From Bradyrhizobium agreste (GTDB taxonomy: Bacteria > Pseudomonadota > Alphaproteobacteria > Rhizobiales > Xanthobacteraceae): a stretch of DNA of 64,000 nt. Location: NCBI RefSeq assembly GCF_016031625.1, contig NZ_JACCHP010000004.1, positions 186,001 through 250,000 on the forward strand. The letters run 5' to 3'. The notes beneath the pieces were generated by a model. The model was not told the origin of the DNA and searched no databases. It worked only from the letters and a program-made list of their open reading frames with translations. The translations under genes were made by a program, and so were the position numbers. Of this stretch, positions 35,946-44,946 are shown one piece after another; the first letter of the stretch is position 1; each line of letters starts with the position of its first letter.

Positions 35946-37073
35946 TCACGGCGAGGACGACGATACTGCCGCCAAGACTGCCGCCTCGCCCAATGCGGCA
36001 TCGAGGGGCGCCAGGATAGAGAGGCCGCGCTCGGCACGCGCGACGTTCTTTTTGATGTACTCGGCGTCGGCTGGAAAAAGGTGAGCGCGCCAGTAATTGA
36101 CCAAGATCAATGCGCTTTGTCGCGCCCGCATCAGTCCGACGAGGAGTCTTGTTTCCAGCATTGAAAGCGCAATGACAGATGCATAGCCTGCAATGACATG
36201 TTCGGCGCCACCCAGAGGAAGAGTCGGATCCGACACGACGTGACTGGCTGCAATTGCCAGATCCTGGATCCTGGGGCTCCAGCAACCATCACCAAAATCG
36301 ATGAAGCCCAGTCCCTGGCCAGTCACAATCATGTTGAACGGGCTAGGATCGTTGTGAGTGACTTGCCAGACGACGTTCGAGATTTGTGGCTCAACAAATT
36401 CCCGATAGTCCGCCATGGCGGCGTGAACTCTATCGGCAATGCTCCCGGTGGGCAGGTACTGCTCTAGTTCCATCAGCCGCGACCAGCACCCGACATGCCA
36501 AAGAACGGGCCGATGAGCTGCAGGCACCTTGACTTGCGCAAGCGCCAGATCAAGCCGAGCGAGGGCGCGTCCAGTCCGAAATAGCAGCTCGCGAGTGGGC
36601 AGCACCTGATGCAGCGGAATGCCTTCGATTCGGGTCTGCAGGTACCCGCATATCAGATATTCCTCAAACATCAGCGCGCCGCTGCTCGTGCGCAGCACTG
36701 CGGGTGCAGCGAAGCCCACAGCTTCCTCCAAGCCTGCCAAGACTGAGGTCTGGAAGCGGAAGCTGTCGACAGCCTCAGGTCTGGTCGACGTCTTCAGGAT
36801 GCACCGGCGGCCGTCCGGGATGTGGATTTCAACGGTGCGCTCGATCTCGGAGGACAACGTCGTGATCGAGCCGGTCACTCCGTAGTGACGCTTCAGCAGT
36901 GCCGCCGATATGTCCGGTCCCGAGGAGTCGGACCGCACGGCCAGGACTGCAGCAGCGGCGCGAAAATAGGTTTCGGTTGAGGCCGACGGGCAAGAAAGAT
37001 GGTCAACCGTTGCAATCACGGGTGTTTCTATGCCTGGGCTTGAAAGCGGCTTCTGGTGACTGCCAGCCTTCAT
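35946..37073 (-). CDS. APH-family kinase, hydroxylysine kinase-like
   Basis: A 375-residue kinase of the aminoglycoside phosphotransferase fold. Catalytic loop H240-N241-D242...N247 (THNDPSPFNMIV), metal motif D259-F-G-D262 (FIDFGD) and nucleotide Lys near K94 are present. The tail pattern (AGYASVIALSMLETRLLVGL then ARQSALILVNYWR) resembles hydroxylysine kinase rather than drug-resistance enzymes. ATG 37073 overlaps the aldehyde dehydrogenase stop by four bases, and the phospho-lyase-like gene follows 79 bp on. Together they predict phosphorylation of a hydroxyl on an amine or amino acid. Homoserine kinase activity is an alternative, since bacterial ThrB can share this fold. Confidence 0.85.
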   Translation of the reverse strand: MKAGSHQKPLSSPGIETPVIATVDHLSCPSASTETYFRAAAAVLAVRSDSSGPDISAALLKRHYGVTGSITTLSSEIERTVEIHIPDGRRCILKTSTRPEAVDSFRFQTSVLAGLEEAVGFAAPAVLRTSSGALMFEEYLICGYLQTRIEGIPLHQVLPTRELLFRTGRALARLDLALAQVKVPAAHRPVLWHVGCWSRLMELEQYLPTGSIADRVHAAMADYREFVEPQISNVVWQVTHNDPSPFNMIVTGQGLGFIDFGDGCWSPRIQDLAIAASHVVSDPTLPLGGAEHVIAGYASVIALSMLETRLLVGLMRARQSALILVNYWRAHLFPADAEYIKKNVARAERGLSILAPLDAALGEAAVLAAVSSSSP

Positions 37074-38533
37074 CGGTAAAATCCGAGAACGGCCTTGGTC
37101 TCGAGATACTCCTCCATGCCCTCAACGCCGTATTCGCGACCGTTGCCGGAGCGCTTGTATCCGCCAAAGGGAGCATTGGGGTCCCAATCGGGATAATTGA
37201 GATGCACTTGACCCGACTGGATCTGACGGGCGACCGTCCGTACCGTCTCCATGTCAGTGCCTTGTACATGGGCGCCGAGGCCGTAGACGGTGTCGTTGGC
37301 GATTGCGATCGCCTCGTCCACGGTGTCGTAGGGAATGATCGACAGCACCGGACCGAAGATCTCCTCCTGCGCGATCCTCATGTCGGGACGGACGTTCGAG
37401 AAGATGGTCGGCCGTGCATAGAAGCCAATCTGAAGGTCGCCGGGCCGCCCGGGCCCGCCGATGAGGAGCTTGGCGCCTTCTTCCAGGCCGACACCGATCA
37501 TGGCCTGGACTCGCTCGAACTGCGGACGATTCGCAATCGGGCCATGAGTTGTGTTTTCCGCAAGCGGGTCGCCGACCACCAGCTCAGAAGCGGCCGCCGC
37601 TGCCAGGATCTCGACCTCTGCCATGTGTGAGCGAGACACGAGCATGCGTGTCGGCGCGCTGCAGGATTGGCCGAGATTGCGGAAGGCTGCGCCGACGCCG
37701 AGCGGAACAGCACGGCCGAGATCGGCATCCGGCAAAATGATGTTCGGCGACTTGCCACCGAGTTCCTGGGCAACGCGCTTGACGGTGGGCGCTGCCGCTT
37801 GCGCCACGAGAACGCCGGCCCGCGTCGAGCCGGTGATCGAGATCATGTCGACCAGCGGATGCGACGCGAGAGCGGCTCCCACGATCGGACCTGTCCCATT
37901 GACGAGATTGAAGACGCCGGGCGGACAATCGGCATCGTCCATCAACTCCGCGAATAGCAAAGCGCTCAGCGGCGATAATTCGCTCGGCTTCAACACCACC
38001 GTGCAACCGGCCGCGATCGCCGGGCCCACCTTCGCGGTAATCTGATAAAGTGGCCAGTTCCACGGCGTGATGAGGCCGCAGACGCCGATTGCCTCGCGCA
38101 TGATCGCGGTGCTGCCGCGCGCGGCGATGAACGGATAATTCGCGAGATTGTCGCGGGCGACGCGGATGTGCTCGGCGGCCAACGGCACCTGAGCGCGGCG
38201 CGCATAGGTGATCGCAGCTCCCATCTCGCACGTAAGCGCCTGCGCGAACAGCTCCAGCCGCTCAAGGAGCAAAGCGTGCATCCGGTCGAGCAGTGCCGCT
38301 CTCTCGGCAGGCGGTGTCGTGGACCAGCCGGCGAAGGCTCGTCTGGCGGCTGCGATCGCGCAGTCCACATCATCGTCATCGCCGAGCGCGACGTCAGCAA
38401 TCGGCTGCTCCGTCGCCGGATTGACGACGGTTGCGGCGGCCGCGACGGATCCGATCGGCTTCCGCCATTCTCCGTCGATGTAGAATTTTCCGAGGAAGCC
38501 GGCTTCCGTCAGGTGTCGAAGGGGCGAGGTCAT
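37070..38533 (-). CDS. Aldehyde dehydrogenase (NAD(P)+)
   Basis: A 487-residue ALDH. Motifs in order are ITPWNWPLYQITAKVGPAIAAG, the general base Glu in AQELGGKSPN, and the catalytic Cys in NLGQSCSAPTRM, with EEIFGPVLSI near the end. It is coupled to the kinase by an ATGA overlap and preceded 68 bp by the D-threonine-aldolase-like gene. In the kinase/phospho-lyase scheme it would oxidise the released aldehyde. It is not a close copy of the second ALDH at 54430-55887. Confidence 0.95.
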   Translation of the reverse strand: MTSPLRHLTEAGFLGKFYIDGEWRKPIGSVAAAATVVNPATEQPIADVALGDDDDVDCAIAAARRAFAGWSTTPPAERAALLDRMHALLLERLELFAQALTCEMGAAITYARRAQVPLAAEHIRVARDNLANYPFIAARGSTAIMREAIGVCGLITPWNWPLYQITAKVGPAIAAGCTVVLKPSELSPLSALLFAELMDDADCPPGVFNLVNGTGPIVGAALASHPLVDMISITGSTRAGVLVAQAAAPTVKRVAQELGGKSPNIILPDADLGRAVPLGVGAAFRNLGQSCSAPTRMLVSRSHMAEVEILAAAAASELVVGDPLAENTTHGPIANRPQFERVQAMIGVGLEEGAKLLIGGPGRPGDLQIGFYARPTIFSNVRPDMRIAQEEIFGPVLSIIPYDTVDEAIAIANDTVYGLGAHVQGTDMETVRTVARQIQSGQVHLNYPDWDPNAPFGGYKRSGNGREYGVEGMEEYLETKAVLGFYR

Positions 38534-38601
38534 TGGAAGCGATCCGGTAATAGGCGCCGATCAGCGGCAGGAACCAGGGAGGCGGGAATGGCCGGCCAGC
38601 C

Positions 38602-39786
38602 CTACCAGCCGCGCATCCGGGGCCATCGGGCGTGAATCGCGTCGCTGCTCGCGGAGACGACGTTATACAACTCATGTTGCGAGGCCGTCGCACAGGCGTG
38701 ATTGGGGAGAATCCTGACCTTCGCGCCGATTGGAAGATTGGGCAATGCGTGCCCCGACCCGGGCCTGATGGCGAGAATCCCGTGCTCCTGGCTTGCTTGC
38801 GAAACGATCAGGTCGGGATAGACCTTGCCGGCCACGTCGCAGACCAGACCATATCCCTGGTCGACCCGCTGCGCCGCGGTGCCGCGGTCGCGCGACAGCG
38901 CCATCCACCCGGCATCGACCAAAATCCAGCCCTTCTCGGGCTTGGTGCCGATCACGGTAGTGAGCACCGAGATCGCGATGTCGTCCGTCGTGCAGACACC
39001 AACACCGTGCATGACCAAGTCGAAGAACATGTAGACTCCCGCTCGCATTTCCGTGACGCCGGTCAGGTCTTCGGCGAAATGCGCTGTCGGGGTCGAGCCG
39101 ACGCTCACGACGGGGCATTGGTGCCCGGCCGCCCGCAAGGCCTCCGCCGCGGCTACCGCCACGGCTCTCTCATTCTCCGCGGCCGCGACGAGAGCCTCGG
39201 GCGTGAACAGGCTGTAGGATTCGCCTGCATGGGTGAGAACGCCGGCAAGCTTGACGCCGGCCTCGCTCAGCGCGACCGCGACTGCAATGAGCTTTGGATC
39301 GTTCGCGGTCAGCCCGCCGCGGTGACCATCGCAGTCGATCTCGATGAACGCGGTCGGTGTCACACCAGCGGCACGACCGGCGGCGCCGAGCATCCTTGCC
39401 TGCTCCGGCGAATCGAGCAGCACCTTAAGGTCAACGCCTGCTTTGCGCAGACGCATTGCTCTTTCAGCTGTGTGGGGCGCCAGACCCACCGCATAAGTCA
39501 TGTCGCGAAAACCGTGCCGCGCGAAATACTCGGCTTCCGCCAGGGTCGAGACAGTGATCGGCCCCGATCCGGACGGATAGGCCCGTCGGGCCACGTCGAT
39601 GGATTTGGCGGTTTTCATGTGGGGACGCAGCACGACGCCCCGCTTCGCCATGCGCGAGGACAGGCGGGCGAGATTGCGATCGAGCCGATGCTCGTCGAGC
39701 AGGAGAGCCGGCGTTTCCAGCTTGCCGAGCGTTGCAGCCGTCTCGGAGTTCTGGTGAACCGTTCCGCTCATCTTCTCGCGTAACAC
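38602..39786 (-). CDS. D-threonine aldolase / D-serine dehydratase-like PLP enzyme
   Basis: A 394-residue fold-type III PLP enzyme. The PLP Lys is K58 (RPHMKTAKS) and the C-terminal metal pair is H363/C365 (LPNHACATAS), both typical of the D-threonine aldolase family. It cleaves or dehydrates a D-beta-hydroxy amino acid. GTG 39786 is chosen because AGGAG lies eight bases before it; ATG 39771 has a poorly spaced site. It starts 11 bp after the GNAT gene and runs into the aldehyde dehydrogenase, so a shared transcript is likely. Confidence 0.9.
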   Translation of the reverse strand: MLREKMSGTVHQNSETAATLGKLETPALLLDEHRLDRNLARLSSRMAKRGVVLRPHMKTAKSIDVARRAYPSGSGPITVSTLAEAEYFARHGFRDMTYAVGLAPHTAERAMRLRKAGVDLKVLLDSPEQARMLGAAGRAAGVTPTAFIEIDCDGHRGGLTANDPKLIAVAVALSEAGVKLAGVLTHAGESYSLFTPEALVAAAENERAVAVAAAEALRAAGHQCPVVSVGSTPTAHFAEDLTGVTEMRAGVYMFFDLVMHGVGVCTTDDIAISVLTTVIGTKPEKGWILVDAGWMALSRDRGTAAQRVDQGYGLVCDVAGKVYPDLIVSQASQEHGILAIRPGSGHALPNLPIGAKVRILPNHACATASQHELYNVVSASSDAIHARWPRMRGW

Positions 39787-39797
39787 GTCGATGTCTC

Positions 39798-40664
39798 CTA
39801 GCCGAACGACTGATTGGCAATCGCAAACACGCGCGCCGGCCCGCTCGATGGTGCCGGCGCACCCAAGATCATGGTGGTGGCATCACCGACCTGCTCCAGG
39901 CCGATGCCTTCGAGCCAATCCCCGAGTTGCGATATGGCAGAGGTGTCGATGCGGACAAAAACACTGCCGAGCCGCGCGAGCGCAGCCTCAATCAGCGCCT
40001 GTGCATCGGTCGCGGTTTCGGCAACGACAGGACCGATGACATGCCCGCGGCCGAAAAGCCGGGAGATGGCGTAGCCGCGCGCCATGCCGTTGCGCTGCAG
40101 GACATAGCCATCACCGCTTTGGAGCAGCTTTTCGAGCATCTGTCGTCTTTCCAAGCCCGTAGCGTCGCGATCGAGTCGCATGATCAGCTCGAAATCCGAG
40201 GGCCTGACGAGCCCCAGCGGCGGCGACTCATGGCGTCCTCTGGGAATTCCCTGATGCTGGTGGATGACCCCGATGGGGACGAAACCGCGCCGCTGGTAAA
40301 GCGCCTGGCCTTCCGCGGTCGAATTCAGCGCAATGCTTCGCGGTCGCGCGGACGTCAGCAACGCATCCATGAGCCGGGCCCCATAGCCACGGCCCTGCGC
40401 GGCCTTCGCGACGATGATCATACCTGCGGAAGCATGCGTTTCGCCATACGCCCACCATGCCGCGGTCCCGATCACCGTCCCAGCGCGCTCCAGAACAAAG
40501 CCTTGGCCCAGCTGCAGCGCGACATCCCAATCTTCGAGCCGATAGGGCCAGGACATCTCCTGCGAGAGCTTCAGGGCGCCTTCCAGATGCGATCTGGCGA
40601 ATGGAACCAGCACCGCGGCTCGATCGTCGCGATCTCCGGCCTGGTAAGCTGCGGGCTTCATCAT
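39798..40664 (-). CDS. Two-domain GNAT acetyltransferase (paralogue of 57731-58609)
   Basis: A 288-residue protein with an N-terminal GNAT domain (acetyl-CoA loop QGRGYGARLMDALL, then ALYQRRGFVPIG) and a C-terminal second GNAT-like domain with RLFGRGHVIGPVVAE. The same arrangement and the FGRGHVIGP block recur at 57731-58609. ATG 40664 (or 40661) is likely. It would acetylate a small amine or amino acid, substrate unknown. It heads the run GNAT, D-threonine-aldolase-like, ALDH, kinase, phospho-lyase-like. Confidence 0.88.
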   Translation of the reverse strand: MMKPAAYQAGDRDDRAAVLVPFARSHLEGALKLSQEMSWPYRLEDWDVALQLGQGFVLERAGTVIGTAAWWAYGETHASAGMIIVAKAAQGRGYGARLMDALLTSARPRSIALNSTAEGQALYQRRGFVPIGVIHQHQGIPRGRHESPPLGLVRPSDFELIMRLDRDATGLERRQMLEKLLQSGDGYVLQRNGMARGYAISRLFGRGHVIGPVVAETATDAQALIEAALARLGSVFVRIDTSAISQLGDWLEGIGLEQVGDATTMILGAPAPSSGPARVFAIANQSFG

Positions 40665-40666
40665 TG

Positions 40667-40915
40667 ATGGACGTTTCTCTTGCTCGCGGTACTTGCCGCC
40701 AGTACCTGATTGACGGCGAGGGCCACCTGATCCTCGCATCGTCCGCACTGTACGTTGCACCAGACAGCATTACACAATTGGACTCGAGCAAAGTTCGGCA
40801 TGGAATTTCATTGTTCGCGGCTCGACGCCGCCAATCTGCCGTCAGCGGCTGGCGCCAAGAAACGCCAATTCACTTGCGAGCAGCGAGCACTGTCCAGCAA
40901 ATGCATAGCGGCTGA
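40667..40915 (+). CDS. Possible small divergent ORF
   Basis: An 82-residue frame starting MDVSLARGTCRQYLIDGEGH and ending near IHLRAASTVQQMHSG. It begins two bases from the divergent GNAT start. The first half has the feel of short beta-rich DUF2917-like proteins, but codon use is weaker than in neighbours and no ribosome site is visible. Low confidence. Confidence 0.3.
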   Translation: MDVSLARGTCRQYLIDGEGHLILASSALYVAPDSITQLDSSKVRHGISLFAARRRQSAVSGWRQETPIHLRAASTVQQMHSG

Positions 40916-40957
40916 CCACCGGCACAACCTCGTTCCACTATTGGAGGCCGCGCGGAT

Positions 40958-41134
40958 TTATCTTGTGAGGCGCTCAAAAATGGTGAGCACATAATCTTCC
41001 CGATCCGTATCGACGAAGTAGTTGGTGTTCTCAATTCCGCTGGTGATCCCGCGAACGGAACGAGGCGCGCCGAGACCCAGCGCTCGAAAGAACGCTGCGA
41101 TTAGGTCGAATGACAGCTCCGTGAATACGGCCAT
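40958..41134 (-). pseudogene. thrB: Truncated homoserine kinase (ThrB N-terminus only)
   Basis: From ATG 41134 the minus strand encodes 58 residues ending at TAA 40958-40960. The sequence MAVFTELSFDLIAAFFRALG and later GITSGIENTNYF and YVLTIFERLT matches the N-terminus of APH-type ThrB, closest in memory to beta-proteobacterial forms. Complete ThrB is about 310-330 residues, so the ATP-binding and catalytic parts are gone. It starts 33 bp after the thrC stop, the natural thrC-thrB order. It is missing from longer-ORF lists because of its size. Likely a remnant of a transferred thrCB pair. Confidence 0.8.
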
Positions 41135-41167
41135 GGTAGACGCGGTCTTCGTTCCGATATCTGCTGT

Positions 41168-42595
41168 TCAGCAGGCTCTGTCGCGCACAATCTCGGTGAT
41201 GTAGTTCTTGATGGCCTGCGCGTCCGCGGGGAGTACTTTGACTCGCCTCGGCAACTTCTCAATGCCATCGTAGCTTTGTGGGCGATCGGGCTCCCGACCC
41301 AGAGCTTCCTTGATCGTCGCGGCGAATTTGATCGGCAGTGCAGTTTCGAGCACAATTATCGGCGTCTCGGGGCTCGCGTGCATGCGTCCGACCTTCACGC
41401 CATCTGCCGTATGTGGGTCGATCACGGTGTTCAGGCGCTTCCACGTGTCACGGATGGTCGCGAGCCGGTCGGCATGTGTGCTCCTTCCGCTGCGGAAGCC
41501 GAAACGGGCTGCAGCCTCTGCAAATCTGGATTCTCCACTCAGATCGAACGAGCCTCGCTCCCCGAGCTGATCAGCAAACAGCGATTTGGTTCGCTCTGGG
41601 TCCCGATCTAACAGGTCGAATACAAAGCGTTCGAGATTTGAAGCCTTGGAGATGTCCATGGACGGGCTTGAGGTTTCGACCGTGTCAGCGCGACTTCGGG
41701 CGCGATACACCCCGGTGCGGAAGAACTCGTCGAGCACGTCGTTCTCGTTGGTCGCAAGGACCAGCCGTGATATTGGAAGCCCCATCATGCGCGCAACATG
41801 TCCCGCGCAGATGTTGCCGAAGTTCCCCGAAGGTACTGCAAAGCTTACACTTGTCGCCCCCCGTTCGGACGCCTGCAGATAACCGGAGAAGTAATAGACG
41901 ACCTGCGCAAGAAGCCTCGCCCAGTTGATCGAGTTCACCGCACCGATCTTGTATCGCTGCTTGAACTCCAGATCGCTCGCCACTCGCTTGACGATGTCCT
42001 GGCAATCGTCGAAGACGCCATCGATCGCGATGTTGTGGATGTTGTGGTCCTGGAGGCTGAACATCTGAGCTTGCTGAAAGGCGCTCATTCGTCCGCGGGG
42101 CGAGAGCATGAACACCCGCACCCCTTTCTTGCCGCGCATGGCGTATTCTGCCGCGCTTCCAGTATCGCCACTGGTCGCACCAAGAATGTTCAAGTTCTCC
42201 CGCCGGCGCGTCAGCTCGTACTCGAGCAGATTGCCAAGCAACTGCATGGCCATGTCCTTGAACGCCAGCGTGGGACCATTCGACAGCTCCTGGAGATAAA
42301 GCCCCCTCTCCAGCTTTCGCAGCGGCGCGATGTCAGGCTTTCCGAATATCTCCGGCCTGTAGGTCTTTGCACAGATGGCTTTCAGGTCGGCGGAGGGAAT
42401 ATCGCCGACATAGAGCGACAGGATCTCGAACGCCAGGTTGGCGTAGGACAGCGTACGCCACGCATCCAGCGTGGCGTGGTCCACGCGAGGATACGTCTCG
42501 GGGACGTACAGCCCGCCATCCGGGGCGAGGCCTTCAAGCAATATCTCGCAGAATTGCTTGCGGCCTGAATGGCCGCGCGTGGACACGTACTGCAT
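41168..42595 (-). CDS. thrC: Threonine synthase
   Basis: A 475-residue PLP enzyme converting O-phosphohomoserine to threonine. The PLP Lys lies in NGPTLAFKDMAMQLLG; ILGATSGDTGSAAEYAMRGK, AVPSGNFGNICAGH and NENDVLDEFFRTGVY are family blocks. The wording around SSPSMDISKASNLERFVFDL recalls beta-proteobacterial ThrC rather than typical rhizobial ones. ATG 42595 is preferred over a TTG two codons earlier. It sits after an FAD oxidase and a peptide transporter and before a truncated thrB, so its physiological role here is unclear; a second housekeeping thrC probably exists elsewhere. Confidence 0.95.
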   Translation of the reverse strand: MQYVSTRGHSGRKQFCEILLEGLAPDGGLYVPETYPRVDHATLDAWRTLSYANLAFEILSLYVGDIPSADLKAICAKTYRPEIFGKPDIAPLRKLERGLYLQELSNGPTLAFKDMAMQLLGNLLEYELTRRRENLNILGATSGDTGSAAEYAMRGKKGVRVFMLSPRGRMSAFQQAQMFSLQDHNIHNIAIDGVFDDCQDIVKRVASDLEFKQRYKIGAVNSINWARLLAQVVYYFSGYLQASERGATSVSFAVPSGNFGNICAGHVARMMGLPISRLVLATNENDVLDEFFRTGVYRARSRADTVETSSPSMDISKASNLERFVFDLLDRDPERTKSLFADQLGERGSFDLSGESRFAEAAARFGFRSGRSTHADRLATIRDTWKRLNTVIDPHTADGVKVGRMHASPETPIIVLETALPIKFAATIKEALGREPDRPQSYDGIEKLPRRVKVLPADAQAIKNYITEIVRDRAC

Positions 42596-42668
42596 CGTCA
42601 ATCTTCTTTCGAGAAGCGGAAGTGCCTCCGGAACTCACACCCTGGCTTGTAAGCTGTGCTGCCGGCTG

Positions 42669-43979
42669 TCAACGGCTGGCGCGCCACATCGCGATCCGGT
42701 CACGCATCCGGTAGCCTTGAATGAACGCAGGCATGAACCACGGATTGCCTCGATAGAACGGGATGAAGGCCGGAGGCCTGAAGTCGAACGCGGTGCGCGC
42801 CCGCTCCTCATGTCCCATGAGCTTGTGGGCCGCATGCATACCGACCCATGGCGCCCAGACCACGCCCGACCCGCAAAAGCCGCTGGCATAGACGATACCT
42901 TCCTTCTCGAAAATGCGCGGAATCATGTCGCGGTTCATGGCCACATGGCCGAACCAGCTGTGTGAGAGGCGAACGGCCTCCAGTTCAGGGAACAGATTCA
43001 CGAGGCCCTTGCGCAGAAGCAGCTTCGGAGCGACGGGGTCGCCGACCCGAGAGCTGTCGCGGCCGCCGAGCAAGATGCGTTTGCCATCAGGCGAGGGCCG
43101 ATAATAGAAGCCGACCTCCCGGTTCTCGGTGATCATCATGCGTTTCGGCATCAGCCGCGCCATGACTTCGGGCGCAAGCTCCTCCGTCGCAATGATCCGG
43201 CTGCGAACCGGGACCAACCGACGGCGCAGGAAGGGTACGGCGCCGTCGGTGTAACCGTTGGTACACACCAGCACCTGACGCGCCTGCACCAGACCGGCCG
43301 CGGTGACGACGCGGAACTCGGATCCATCTCTGTCGATCGAGATCACGGGCGTCCGGGCGTGGACTGTCAATCCGGAAGCGAGCGCGACCCGCAGCAGTTC
43401 GGCGTGGAATTTCGCCGGGTGCAGTCCGCCGATGTCCATCCGAACCGTACCGCCCCGATAGACTTCGGTGCCGATGTACTTGCGCTGCTCGGCATAGGGA
43501 ACTGCGTAAGCTTCGATTCCAAGTTTCTTTGCGAGCCTCTCCGCGGTGCGCGCCATGGCCTCGTATTGCTCGTAGCCGAAGGCGCCCTTGAACTGCCCCA
43601 CCGGCTGGAAGTCGCAGGCGAGGCCTTCCGTCCTGATGAAATCGTACAGGAACTCGCGCGCGGCCTTGCCTTCCGCCTCGATCGCCAGCGCCTTCTCTTC
43701 TCCGAACCGGCGCGTGAGCGTCGCGTAGTCGGGCCGAATGGATCCGCTGGTGATACCGCCGTTGCGCGTCGAAGCTCCTTCGCCAGGGTCCATGGCATCG
43801 TAGGCCGCAACCGAGCGGCCCTCGCGCGCCAGCACCAGACCGGCCGAGAGCCCTGCATAGCCTGCGCCCACGATCAACACGTCGAGCTTCTTGGCTATTG
43901 GCTGCTGAGGCGGCGGCTTAAGCGGCGCGGCTTCCCACCAATAGGGCGTGGCCTTCTCGGCAACTCTCGGTGCGTGCAT
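42669..43979 (-). CDS. FAD-dependent oxidoreductase, PuuB/DAO family
   Basis: A 436-residue flavoprotein. The dinucleotide motif VLIVGAGYAGLSAGLVLARE is at about residue 34, followed by GEGASTRNGGITSGSIRP. That block resembles the ASGRNGG region of gamma-glutamylputrescine oxidase. SGFCGSGVVWAPWVGMHAAH closes the FAD site. It lacks the RNWGWCRQQ block of the other two oxidases in the window, so it is a separate branch. It lies 53 bp after the transporter permease and 73 bp before thrC. An imported amine or N-substituted amino acid is the likely substrate. Confidence 0.9.
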   Translation of the reverse strand: MHAPRVAEKATPYWWEAAPLKPPPQQPIAKKLDVLIVGAGYAGLSAGLVLAREGRSVAAYDAMDPGEGASTRNGGITSGSIRPDYATLTRRFGEEKALAIEAEGKAAREFLYDFIRTEGLACDFQPVGQFKGAFGYEQYEAMARTAERLAKKLGIEAYAVPYAEQRKYIGTEVYRGGTVRMDIGGLHPAKFHAELLRVALASGLTVHARTPVISIDRDGSEFRVVTAAGLVQARQVLVCTNGYTDGAVPFLRRRLVPVRSRIIATEELAPEVMARLMPKRMMITENREVGFYYRPSPDGKRILLGGRDSSRVGDPVAPKLLLRKGLVNLFPELEAVRLSHSWFGHVAMNRDMIPRIFEKEGIVYASGFCGSGVVWAPWVGMHAAHKLMGHEERARTAFDFRPPAFIPFYRGNPWFMPAFIQGYRMRDRIAMWRASR

Positions 43980-44032
43980 GGCTTTGCTTCTCGTATGGTT
44001 GCTCGGTTCAGCCGCGGCTCGGTTTAAATCTT

Positions 44033-44911
44033 TCAGATGTGGTCGTTTCGAACGTCGAGGGCATCTCGCAGACCGTCACCGATGAAATTGAAGCTCGTTA
44101 CCGCCATCGTAATGGCGGCACCGGGAATGATGGCCAGCCAGGGAGCGCTCGCCAGATATTGCTGGGCGCCATTGAGCATGTTGCCCCAGCTGGGCAGCGG
44201 CGGCTGGATGCCGTAGCCGAGAAAGCTGATATACGCCTCCAGAAGGATCGCGCGGGCGACGGCCAGACTTGCGGCGACGATGATTGGACCCATGGCATTG
44301 GGCAGGATCTCGCGGAACATGATGTGCGCCCTGCTAAGCCCGACCATGCGCGCAGCCTGGACGAACTCGCGCTCACGTAGCGAACGGACCTCGGCCTCGA
44401 CAATTCGCGCAGTCTCCATCCAGCTCGTGACGGCAATGATCACGGTGATCATCACCGGGCTCGGCCGCAGCGTTGCGGCCAGCGCCAGCACGAGAAAGAT
44501 CGAGGGATAGGACAGGAAGCCATCCACCGTCCGCATCAATGCCGCCCCGACCCAGCCGCCGCGATAACCGGCCGTCACGCCGACGAGCGTACCGATCAAC
44601 GTCGACAGCAACATGGCGGAGAATCCCACTGCCAGCGAGACGCGCCCGGCCATCAACAGCCGCACGGCGAGGTCGCGCCCCAAAGGATCCGTGCCGAAGT
44701 AATGGTGGCCTGTCAGGGGCGGAGCAAAGCGCGCGCGCAAGTCGATGTAGAGCGAGTCATAGGGCAATGCAAAGGGACCGAGGATACACGCCAGCACAAG
44801 CAGGCTGATCATCGCAATTCCCGCGAGCGCCAGATGATGGCGGAGGAAGCGACGTACCGCGCGGCTGTGCCACCAGCGCGCCGGATCTGCGTGTGCGACG
44901 ATGACGGTCAT
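44033..44911 (-). CDS. Peptide-type ABC transporter permease (DppC-like)
   Basis: A 292-residue inner-membrane permease. The N-terminal helix is followed by HHYFGTDPLGRDLAVRLLMA, the hallmark of DppC/OppC, and the EAA loop ARMVGLSRAHIMFREILPNA. It pairs with the DppB-like gene 35 bp upstream. The last residues fit the usual FNFIGDGLRDALDVR ending. Confidence 0.95.
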   Translation of the reverse strand: MTVIVAHADPARWWHSRAVRRFLRHHLALAGIAMISLLVLACILGPFALPYDSLYIDLRARFAPPLTGHHYFGTDPLGRDLAVRLLMAGRVSLAVGFSAMLLSTLIGTLVGVTAGYRGGWVGAALMRTVDGFLSYPSIFLVLALAATLRPSPVMITVIIAVTSWMETARIVEAEVRSLREREFVQAARMVGLSRAHIMFREILPNAMGPIIVAASLAVARAILLEAYISFLGYGIQPPLPSWGNMLNGAQQYLASAPWLAIIPGAAITMAVTSFNFIGDGLRDALDVRNDHI

Positions 44912-44946
44912 GCCTGTTGCCTCCTGTTAGCAGCGAACGAGCCCGC

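Noticed and set aside
35946..37073. Aminoglycoside resistance kinase
   Set aside because: Shares the fold, but the tail pattern and operon partners point to small-molecule catabolism; no resistance-type neighbours.
38632..39783. 383-residue plus-strand frame opposite the D-threonine aldolase-like gene
   Set aside because: Arg/Asp/His-rich shadow with no family features.
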